A DNA stretch of 6,003 bases from Archaeoglobales archaeon (GTDB lineage: Archaea; Halobacteriota; Archaeoglobi; Archaeoglobales; Archaeoglobaceae). The DNA lies in assembly GCA_003663055.1 (NCBI GenBank), contig QMZF01000072.1:1-6003 (forward strand), read 5' to 3'. Shown in pieces: positions 1 to 4,934 of the stretch. Position 1 is the first letter of the stretch, and each line of letters starts with the position of its first letter. Below the pieces are notes generated by a model. That model was not told the origin of the DNA. It made no database searches and saw nothing but the letters and a program-made list of their open reading frames with translations. A program made the position numbers and the translations under genes.

Positions 1-1
1 C

Positions 2-210
2 GAGGTTCTTCAGGAGAAAGAGCTTTCTGGCGAGCAGATAATCAAAGCTCTTGTTAAAGCTGGCTGGAGTGTTGAAAGACAGAGAGGAAGTCACATGGTT
101 TTATCCAAGGAAGGGACTGTCGTGGTCATTTTGCATTTAGAGAGCTTGACGGGAAACGTTGAGAGCAAACGAGATCCTGGATCCAGAATTATAACAAAGC
201 TCAGCATTAT
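2..210 (+). pseudogene. Decayed HicA-like mRNA interferase toxin, 5' end cut by the window
   Basis: Reading from base 2, the peptide includes ELSGEQIIKALVKAGW followed by VERQRGSHMVLSKEG. This matches the HicA/YcfA double-stranded-RNA-binding-like fold: an L-S-G-x-E/Q-x-I-x-x-L helix, then the R-Q-x-G-S-H motif that carries the catalytic histidine. HicA toxins cleave mRNA and are normally neutralised by a neighbouring HicB. After LHLESL the family expects G-T-L-R-(A/S)-I-(I/L)-R-D-A-G. Here GTLRA appears only if one A of the run at 154-156 is skipped, while RDPGS is back in the original frame, which suggests two nearby indels. Left uncorrected, the frame runs to 295, antisense through the tRNA gene, which is not credible as protein. 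No HicB is visible; it could lie outside the window. The C-terminal boundary is approximate. The HicA identity is fairly firm; the pseudogene status is inference and could instead be a sequencing error. Confidence 0.6.
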
Positions 211-220
211 TTTGTATACG

Positions 221-230
221 TTAAAAACCC
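221..230 (-). terminator. T-run terminator of tRNA-Pro
   Basis: About 12 bases beyond the tRNA 3' end, the - strand reads GGGTTTTTAA, with five T's at 227-223. A short T-run just after the gene is the usual intrinsic terminator in archaea. No convincing hairpin is needed or seen. Confidence 0.45.
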
Positions 231-241
231 GTAGCTGTAAA

Positions 242-315
242 TGGGGCCGCCGAGATTTGAACTCGGGTCACCGGCACCCCAAGCCGGGAGGATAACCAGG
301 CTACCCTACGGCCCC
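242..315 (-). tRNA. tRNA-Pro (anticodon GGG)
   Basis: The - strand folds as a cloverleaf. The acceptor stem is a perfect 7 bp, GGGGCCG (315-309) with CGGCCCC (249-243), followed by discriminator A from base 242. The anticodon stem CCGGC/GCCGG encloses the loop TTGGGGT, giving anticodon GGG, which reads CCC and CCU proline codons. The T arm is CCGAG-TTCAAAT-CTCGG with the invariant TTC. The D arm is GGGT with ATCC and contains the G-G pair of the D loop. The gene is 74 nt with no intron, and CCA is not encoded (the bases after the discriminator read TTA), so CCA would be added after transcription. It has its own TATA box upstream and a T-run downstream. Confidence 0.95.
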
Positions 316-338
316 TTTAAGGAGGGGCAAGGATGAGA

Positions 339-353
339 TTTTAAAATGTTTTG
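339..353 (-). promoter_or_regulatory. BRE and TATA box of tRNA-Pro
   Basis: On the - strand CAAAACA (353-347) precedes TTTTAAAA (346-339), which lies 24-31 bases upstream of the mature tRNA 5' end at 315. This is the expected archaeal spacing and order (purine-rich BRE then TATA), and it would start transcription at or just before the tRNA. Confidence 0.6.
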
Positions 354-371
354 GTAACATTTTTGTAACAT
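346..371. repeat. Three helically phased ATGTT/AACAT repeats upstream of tRNA-Pro
   Basis: ATGTT at 346-350 and AACAT at 356-360 form a perfect inverted repeat around TTGGT. A further AACAT at 367-371 lies 11 bp on, as part of a direct repeat GTAACAT (354-360 and 365-371). The 10-11 bp spacing would put all three on one DNA face, overlapping or abutting the BRE/TATA of the tRNA gene. It could be a protein-binding site, or chance in AT-rich DNA. Confidence 0.35.
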
Positions 372-390
372 CTAATGGTCTAAATTTCAA

Positions 391-419
391 AGATAAAAAG
401 ATAAGAAGAAAAATTAAAA
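391..419 (-). terminator. Poly-T terminator of the histone gene
   Basis: Directly after the histone stop codon the - strand is strongly T-rich, with TTTT (419-416), TTTTT (413-409) and TTTTT (399-395) separated by short TCT/TAT segments. Several consecutive T-runs are the common efficient terminator for archaeal RNA polymerase. The position between the histone stop and the tRNA promoter fits. Confidence 0.6.
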
Positions 420-420
420 C

Positions 421-624
421 TTATAGCTCTCTTGCGGCAATCTTAATGTCTTCCGCCTTAACGGTCTTCCTTCCAGCGTGGGCTGCAAGTTCGACAGCTT
501 TCTTCGCTACCTGCAGCGCATAGTCCTCAATTGCCTCTGCAAGAGCCTTCTTGGCAGCCTCGCTGACGCGCGGGGCTCCAGCGTTCCTTATAATTCTCTC
601 AACCGGGGCAAGGGGTAGTTCCAT
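421..624 (-). CDS. Archaeal histone, HMf/Hpy family
   Basis: This small basic DNA-packaging protein forms dimers that wrap DNA. The 67 residues from [10 protein letters not shown] match the single histone-fold core of HMfB almost position for position. Known HMfB functional residues are all present at the same numbers: R10 and R19 (minor groove), K53 and T54 in GRKT (DNA contacts), and L46, H49 and D59 (dimer-dimer four-helix bundle). G16 is also kept, the small residue that allows close packing of stacked superhelical turns, so extended polymers are plausible. There are no tails. I chose the ATG at 624 because GGAGGTGA (638-631) lies six bases upstream; an in-frame GTG at 630 touches the SD directly and would add only M-R. 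The gene is likely monocistronic: it has a strong TATA box upstream and a poly-T terminator downstream. Identification is very secure. Confidence 0.96.
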   Translation of the reverse strand: MELPLAPVERIIRNAGAPRVSEAAKKALAEAIEDYALQVAKKAVELAAHAGRKTVKAEDIKIAAREL

Positions 625-630
625 TCTCAC

Positions 631-638
631 TCACCTCC
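631..638 (-). promoter_or_regulatory. Strong Shine-Dalgarno of the histone gene
   Basis: GGAGGTGA is a perfect match to the archaeal 16S anti-SD region. Six bases separate it from the ATG at 624, whereas the GTG at 630 is adjacent with no spacing. This decides the start codon and fits high expression of a histone. Confidence 0.85.
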
Positions 639-670
639 AAATTTTCCACACCACGACATGCTTAGCTTAT

Positions 671-685
671 CCCGTACCAAACGGG
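671..685. promoter_or_regulatory. Short inverted repeat in the histone 5' leader
   Basis: CCCGT (671-675) and ACGGG (681-685) form a perfect 5-bp inverted repeat around ACCAA. From the TATA box, transcription should begin near 690-695, so this falls in a leader of about 70 nt. It could be an RNA hairpin or an operator that blocks RNA polymerase just past the start. Five base pairs is short, so it may be chance. Confidence 0.3.
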
Positions 686-716
686 CAACCATTACTCACA
701 TTTTTCGTCACTTCTC

Positions 717-733
717 TTATATAAATTTTTAGG
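717..733 (-). promoter_or_regulatory. BRE and TATA box of the histone gene
   Basis: The - strand reads CCTAAAAA (733-726) followed by TTTATATAA (725-717), a near-consensus BRE plus TATA. Initiation about 25 bases downstream gives a transcript start near 690-695 and a leader of about 70 nt with an SD. No other gene lies between this box and the histone start. Confidence 0.7.
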
Positions 734-755
734 TGCCAGCAAGCAAGGTCTCGCT

Positions 756-775
756 CCTTTTCATTGAGTGAAAGG
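756..775. repeat. Imperfect palindrome upstream of the histone promoter
   Basis: CCTTTTCA (756-763) and TGAAAGG (769-775) are inverted repeats with one bulged T, around TTGAG. The site is 30-50 bp upstream of the histone TATA box, where activators can bind in archaea. It could instead be a weak terminator hairpin for the DUF488 gene, but no T-run follows on the - strand. Otherwise I see no gene between 740 and 883. Confidence 0.3.
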
Positions 776-883
776 TAAGTTAGGGATATAAGGCAGGAAG
801 GTTATCGAGATATTTTTACAAATTCACCAACCATCACCTACACCCAGCATATAGAGATTAGACTCGTGCAGATGAGTATCGTT

Positions 884-1405
884 TTATACAATGTCATAAA
901 CCAAATTCTCGCCTACAATCCTTGCTTGTGGTGATATTTTATGTACCCGTACGCTATCGTTAATTATGTGAACAACTTCAACTCCCTTCGCTGTGAGGTA
1001 GTCTGAAATGAACTTTCTATGACAGCGCCAGAAGAAGCGTTCTGCACACATTATAGCAGTAATCTTTGTAGTTGCTATTTTTATAAGCTGTTCAATAGCT
1101 TTTTTGAATCCTGAGGTCATCATGTAGTCAGCGTAATTCCTGAAGCCCTTTGATTTTATGGCAACGTTTGGCGAGTTTTTCATCCCCTTTCTTCTGTATC
1201 CTCCGAGTTCTCCCATCCACACGTACTCTATATTCTCGCTTGCGAGAATTTTCCCTAGATTCTCCCTTTTGAAGTGCTCGTGCTTGGAAGTTGGGAACCT
1301 CCTCACGTCAACTACAACTTCAATTTTGTATTTTTTGAGCAGTCTTACGAATTCCCCCGGGCTTCTGTTTGAGTGACCTATGGTATATATGCGAGTGCAG
1401 ACCAT
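884..1405 (-). CDS. DUF488 family protein
   Basis: The 173-residue protein shows the DUF488 signature: YTIGHSNR (7-14), VVDVRRFPTSK (31-41), GELGGYRR (65-72) and CAERFFWRCHRKFISDYL (120-137), with C120, C128, H129 and R130. The family is widespread, soluble and of unsettled biochemical function; conserved Cys, His and Arg residues suggest an active or metal-binding site, but that is inference. Length is normal. There is no signal peptide or membrane helix. The ATG at 1405 is chosen because the N-terminal strand (RIYTIGHS) starts just after it. No SD is visible, and a TATA-like box lies about 26 bp upstream, suggesting a leaderless mRNA. The gene starts 41 bases after the nrdJ stop on the same strand, so read-through from nrdJ is also possible. 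Family membership is secure; function is not known. Confidence 0.88.
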   Translation of the reverse strand: MVCTRIYTIGHSNRSPGEFVRLLKKYKIEVVVDVRRFPTSKHEHFKRENLGKILASENIEYVWMGELGGYRRKGMKNSPNVAIKSKGFRNYADYMMTSGFKKAIEQLIKIATTKITAIMCAERFFWRCHRKFISDYLTAKGVEVVHIINDSVRVHKISPQARIVGENLVYDIV

Positions 1406-1427
1406 TTAAGGAGTGTCTCTAAAATGG

Positions 1428-1437
1428 ATTAAAAATT
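1428..1437 (-). promoter_or_regulatory. TATA-like box of the DUF488 gene, leaderless spacing
   Basis: The - strand reads AATTTTTAAT (1437-1428), centred 26-27 bases upstream of the A of the DUF488 ATG. There is no SD between the box and the start. The same T-run could also serve as the nrdJ terminator, so the two roles cannot be told apart from sequence. Confidence 0.45.
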
Positions 1438-1446
1438 AACCAATTT

Positions 1447-4400
1447 TTAGCCACACCTTGTAAAACCACACATCTTGCACGTCATGCAGCCCTCACCGTA
1501 CTCCAGTACGTTCCCGCATTCTGGACAAACGCCTCCAATGAGCTTTGTTTTATGCGCCTCGCTCTCGCCCTCAACGAATTCCGTTAGCGGTTTTATTCCC
1601 TCAACGGCAACTTTTATCCGCTTGTACTCCCCTTTCAGATATTTCTCCAGAACCTTTGCAACTCCGTCTGCACACGACGTTATTATCTCGCCGTTGTCAA
1701 AGCCTATGGAGGGGCATCGAATTCCCTTCAGCTGCCTTATCAACGCTTCGGGATTTACCCAGCTTCTCAACGCAACGCTGAGCAGTCTACCAATTGCCTC
1801 TGTTTGCGAAGCAGCACACCCACCACTCTTGCCAAGTTGGACGAAGACTTCTGCTATTCCGTATTCATCCTCGTTTATCGTGACGTAGAGGGCTCCACAG
1901 CCAGTGCGAGTTTCGATAGTTCTGCCGGTTGTAATCTTTGGCCTTGGTCTCGGTTCTATGTATCCCGTTGGCTTTATCGGTCTGAATTCCTTCTTTTCGG
2001 TCTTCTTCGTCTTTAAAACTTGTTCCTCTCTACTCCCATCTCTGTAAACCGTTATACCTTTACAACCAAGTTCATATGCTAGTAAAAATGCTTTTTCAAC
2101 GTCTTTCCTCGTTGCTTTGTTCGGCATGTTTATCGTTTTGCTGACGGCGTTGTCAGTGTACTTCTGAAAAGCAGCCTGCATCCTTACGTGCCACTCAGGA
2201 GCTATGTCTAGTGCGCATTTGAATATCCTCTTTATCTCATCCGGAATTTCTGGAATATCTTGGATGCTGCCCTCCTCCGCAACCCTTGCTATTAATTCTT
2301 CGTCGTACAAGTTTAGTTGCCTTAAAGTCTCCTCGAATATTGGATTTATTTCGAAGAATTCCTCTCCATCAAGAATATTAGTTCTCTTGAATGCAAGGGC
2401 ATAAATTGGCTCTATACCACTCGAACAGCCAGCAATTATGCTGATCGTACCGGTTGGAGCTATCGTTGTAGTTGTTGCGTTTCTCATCTTTATGCCCTTC
2501 TTTTCCCACACACTGCCCTTCCAGTTGGGGAAGACTCCTCTTTCTTCTGCTAAAGCTTGTGAAGCTTTATGGGACTCTTCCTGTATAAACGACATGAGTT
2601 TTTCAGCTATTTCGATACCTTCTTCACTGTCGTACGGAATTTTCATTTTGAATAGCAAATCCGCAAATCCCATTATGCCTAGACCGATTTTTCTGTTTGC
2701 TAAAGTCATTTTTTCGATTTCCGGCAGTGGATAACTGTTTACATCTATGACGTCATCCAAAAACCTTACTGCAAGCCATACTATTTCTTTCAACCATTCC
2801 CAGTCGATTTCTCCATTTTTAAAGAATTTCGACACGTTTATCGAGCCTAGATTGCACGATTCGTACGGCAACAACGGCTGTTCGCCGCAGTTGTGCACAA
2901 TGAATCCGTTCGCATCGAAAGCGTTAATTCCCGGAATCGAGACATCGTAGACTTCTTCTTCACCCTCCAGAATTACTTCCTCAACCGTAGCGATGAACCT
3001 GTCTCTGTTTGGTCTTCTTTTATAGCTCTCTATCAGTTTCCTCAACTTTTCCATTTTGTCATCGCTGAATCCCACTCTCTCGTAAAACAGCAAGATACTG
3101 TCGTTAGAGATTACAAGTTCGTGCTGCGGTTTTATTCTATATTCCTTCAACCCGCCCTTTCCATCAGGCAGCACTTTGCAAGCTTTCCTTCTGCCAGTGT
3201 ATATCTTCGAGTATATCCCAAGCCTCAGAAGCATTCTCTGAACTGCTTTCAACATCTGGAGATCGCTTTGCGCAAGCCTTACGCTTACACGCTTCCGGTC
3301 ACCAATTACGCAGCCATCAGCATCAAATAAACCGCGAAGCAAACCCCTGTAGAATTCGGATGATGCTTTTTCCATTTCCTCTGTTATGGTCTTATGCCCT
3401 GGCTTTAATCCAAGCTCGCATGCAAGCTTTCTTAAATATCCCATCGAAAGGCGGTACCTGTTTCTGCCCTTTATGCCAATCCACCCTCTGAAATCTCTGC
3501 GATGGGGCAGGTTTGTAGCAAAGCTGTACGCGACCTTAACTTTAGCACCCCTATTGTTGCCCCATGAAGACAAAATTACTTTGTCGCTTTTTATCGCTCC
3601 ATCTCCCAGCGAAAGACCAATAAGATAACCTTCCTCATAGCTATACTTTCCACTCCACTCTCCATAATCCCTGTGGTTATTCAGAACAATTTTGTCTCCC
3701 GGTTTAAGCTCGCATGCTTTAATCCATTCAGTCTCAATCTTATATCGAGTAATCTTCTTAGCCCTCAAAACAGGATGGTTTGCTGTAAGGCGCAGCTCAA
3801 AGCCTTCCTTCGTTTTAAGTCTGTAAACTTTCTTAACACCCGTAGAAAAGAAACCCCTTTCGTCGCTCTGCCAGCTCTGTCCGTTTACAACTGCCGTAAA
3901 GCTCTTTCCGACGAGGTCTTTAACCTGCCTTGCTCCTTCAGAAGTCATTACCCACGTGTCAGCGGTAACGCATGGATTCGTTGCATCGATCATCCCAACG
4001 TGGGGCGTAGGATTGTTCCTGTTTATCGTATCGATGAAAACAATTCCAGGTTCACCGTTTCTCCAAGCCCCTTCAACCATGAGGTTGAAAATCTTCCTTG
4101 CAGGAACCCTTCTCACGACTTCTCCAGTTCTGGGATTTATCTGCTCGTATTCTGAATTGTTCTTTAAAGCTTCCATAAAAGCATCGGTTACAGCAACGCT
4201 GATGTTGAAGTTTCTTAAAACTCCCTCCTCCCACTTTGCCGTTATGAATTCCTCGATGTCTGGATGGTGGACGTTAAGAACGCCCATGTTTGCTCCTCTA
4301 CGCTTTCCGCCCTGCTTTATTTGCTCTGTTGCAGCATCGAATATCTTCATGAAGCTTACAGGCCCGCTAGCAACACCCATAGTTGACTTCACAATGTCTC

Positions 4401-4776
4401 CTTTTGGCCTTAGCTTCGAGAACGCAAAGCCCGTACCTCCACCACTCTTCTGGACTTTCGCCATGTCCCACAACGCTTTGAAAATTCCGTCAATTGAGTC
4501 CTCAACAGGTATAACGAAGCATGCAGAGAGCTGATTGAGCTCGGTTCCAGCGTTCATTAAAGTCGGTGAGTTGGGCATGAAGAGCTGCTTGTCCATCATG
4601 TCGAAGAACCGTTTTGCAATCTTTTTGACATCGTTTCCATATTTTTCCTCTGCCTTTGCTATTGCATTTGCAACTCTCCAGAGCATCTGTTCTGGCGTTT
4701 CTATGACGTTTCCCTTATCATCCTTCAAGAGATAACGTTTTTTGAGCACAACTTCGGCAGTCTTTGTCAGCTCCAT
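1447..4776 (-). CDS. nrdJ: Adenosylcobalamin-dependent (class II) ribonucleotide reductase, intein-containing precursor
   Basis: NrdJ reduces ribonucleotides to deoxyribonucleotides through a cobalamin-generated thiyl radical. The precursor is 1109 residues; removing the intein (269-629) leaves 748, a usual class II size. Visible elements in order are FMPNSPTLMNAG (66-77); C86 in LSACF, predicted to form the redox pair with C641 in YESCNLGS; the active-site loop N267-P268 / C630-G-E632, where C630 corresponds to the thiyl-radical cysteine of T. maritima NrdJ; and APTGTIS (773-779), which binds substrate phosphate. A TSCPD-like C-terminal domain follows (about 955-1045), then a Cys-rich tail with C1084, C1087, C1097, C1100, C1103 and C1108 (a zinc ribbon or the dithiol that re-reduces the active site). 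The N-terminus starts directly in the catalytic fold with no ATP-cone, so overall activity is probably not controlled by dATP there. The ATG at 4776 follows GGTGGTG; the gene is divergent from the GalT-like gene. No frameshift or missing catalytic residue is seen. Confidence 0.95.
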   Translation of the reverse strand: MELTKTAEVVLKKRYLLKDDKGNVIETPEQMLWRVANAIAKAEEKYGNDVKKIAKRFFDMMDKQLFMPNSPTLMNAGTELNQLSACFVIPVEDSIDGIFKALWDMAKVQKSGGGTGFAFSKLRPKGDIVKSTMGVASGPVSFMKIFDAATEQIKQGGKRRGANMGVLNVHHPDIEEFITAKWEEGVLRNFNISVAVTDAFMEALKNNSEYEQINPRTGEVVRRVPARKIFNLMVEGAWRNGEPGIVFIDTINRNNPTPHVGMIDATNPCVTADTWVMTSEGARQVKDLVGKSFTAVVNGQSWQSDERGFFSTGVKKVYRLKTKEGFELRLTANHPVLRAKKITRYKIETEWIKACELKPGDKIVLNNHRDYGEWSGKYSYEEGYLIGLSLGDGAIKSDKVILSSWGNNRGAKVKVAYSFATNLPHRRDFRGWIGIKGRNRYRLSMGYLRKLACELGLKPGHKTITEEMEKASSEFYRGLLRGLFDADGCVIGDRKRVSVRLAQSDLQMLKAVQRMLLRLGIYSKIYTGRRKACKVLPDGKGGLKEYRIKPQHELVISNDSILLFYERVGFSDDKMEKLRKLIESYKRRPNRDRFIATVEEVILEGEEEVYDVSIPGINAFDANGFIVHNCGEQPLLPYESCNLGSINVSKFFKNGEIDWEWLKEIVWLAVRFLDDVIDVNSYPLPEIEKMTLANRKIGLGIMGFADLLFKMKIPYDSEEGIEIAEKLMSFIQEESHKASQALAEERGVFPNWKGSVWEKKGIKMRNATTTTIAPTGTISIIAGCSSGIEPIYALAFKRTNILDGEEFFEINPIFEETLRQLNLYDEELIARVAEEGSIQDIPEIPDEIKRIFKCALDIAPEWHVRMQAAFQKYTDNAVSKTINMPNKATRKDVEKAFLLAYELGCKGITVYRDGSREEQVLKTKKTEKKEFRPIKPTGYIEPRPRPKITTGRTIETRTGCGALYVTINEDEYGIAEVFVQLGKSGGCAASQTEAIGRLLSVALRSWVNPEALIRQLKGIRCPSIGFDNGEIITSCADGVAKVLEKYLKGEYKRIKVAVEGIKPLTEFVEGESEAHKTKLIGGVCPECGNVLEYGEGCMTCKMCGFTRCG
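2890..3972 (-). mobile_element. Intein with LAGLIDADG homing endonuclease in NrdJ
   Basis: This in-frame insert of 361 residues (precursor 269-629) splits DATNP from CGEQPL. Splicing motifs are complete: block A begins with C269 (CVTADTWV), block B is RLTANHPVL with T331 and H334, block F is VYDVSIP with D611, and block G is FIVHN with H628 and terminal N629, followed by nucleophile C630. The endonuclease domain has two LAGLIDADG helices, LIGLSLGDG (385-393) and LRGLFDADG (480-488). Their acidic residues D392 and D487 are both present, 95 residues apart, so DNA cleavage activity looks possible. Where many inteins have a histidine in block F, this one has N618 (GINAF). The -1 residue is proline, as I recall for the Methanothermobacter RIR1 intein, which occupies the same NP/CGE site. 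Boundaries are precise because the flanking NrdJ motif rejoins perfectly. Confidence 0.95.
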
Positions 4777-4780
4777 GCCC

Positions 4781-4787
4781 CACCACC
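4781..4787 (-). promoter_or_regulatory. Partial Shine-Dalgarno of nrdJ
   Basis: GGTGGTG ends four bases before the ATG at 4776. It matches only the GGTG part of the archaeal SD, so initiation may be moderate. It supports the chosen start and implies a leadered mRNA, unlike the divergent gene. Confidence 0.5.
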
Positions 4788-4817
4788 GTCTTTTTTCTTT
4801 TTAACCTAGATATTCCA

Positions 4818-4828
4818 GATATTAGATA
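4818..4828 (-). promoter_or_regulatory. Weak TATA-like box for nrdJ
   Basis: The - strand reads TATCTAATATC (4828-4818), preceded by purine-rich CTAAAAAG. Initiation about 25 bp downstream, near 4795, would leave a leader of about 20 nt holding GGTGGTG. The box is a poor consensus match and other AT-rich positions nearby could serve. Confidence 0.3.
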
Positions 4829-4842
4829 CTTTTTAGTGGAAG

Positions 4843-4861
4843 CACAGGAAGTTTATCTGTG
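4843..4861. promoter_or_regulatory. CACAG/CTGTG inverted repeat between nrdJ and the GalT-like gene
   Basis: CACAG (4843-4847) and CTGTG (4857-4861) are perfect 5-bp arms around a 9-bp spacer, about midway between the two divergent starts. A dimeric regulator could bind here, but the arms are short and no relative is seen elsewhere in the window. Confidence 0.25.
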
Positions 4862-4906
4862 TTGTGTATGGTGCGAAAGTGAAAATGCTGACAAGTCGGA
4901 ACAAGC

Positions 4907-4917
4907 TTTTAATATTT
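4907..4917 (+). promoter_or_regulatory. TATA box of the GalT-like gene, leaderless spacing
   Basis: TTTTAATATTT is centred about 24-25 bp upstream of the ATG at 4935, with GAACAAGC as a possible BRE before it. No SD lies between box and start, so the mRNA probably begins at or next to the ATG. Confidence 0.6.
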
Positions 4918-4934
4918 CCAGCTAGATATTCTGT

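Larger units (their letters stand above)
4806..4931. repeat. Shared 10-mer CTAGATATTC at both ends of the divergent promoter region
   Basis: CTAGATATTC occurs at 4806-4815 and again at 4922-4931 in the same orientation, with a further AGATATT at 4817-4823. The first copy lies about 30 bp upstream of the nrdJ ATG; the second ends four bases before the ATG of the GalT-like gene. The placement at both starts suggests a regulator site, though the motif is AT-rich and short. Confidence 0.3.

Noticed and set aside
95..295. An open 66-codon + strand frame running from the HicA region through the tRNA
   Set aside because: Its C-terminal half is antisense to the tRNA-Pro gene and does not follow the HicA family; it is better explained as a frameshifted remnant.
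625..630. GTG at 630 as the histone start
   Set aside because: It abuts the SD with no spacing; the ATG at 624 has ideal spacing and gives the HMf-like MELPLAP N-terminus.
2893..3330. Antisense open frame opposite the intein
   Set aside because: No family features are visible and it lies across the LAGLIDADG and block F coding; it is a shadow frame.
3956..4534. Long antisense open frame (192 codons) inside nrdJ
   Set aside because: It is opposite conserved NrdJ coding sequence, has no recognisable domain and no promoter or SD; it is a shadow of codon bias.
1447..4776. A second intein elsewhere in NrdJ
   Set aside because: All other conserved NrdJ blocks are continuous; only one set of splicing motifs is present.
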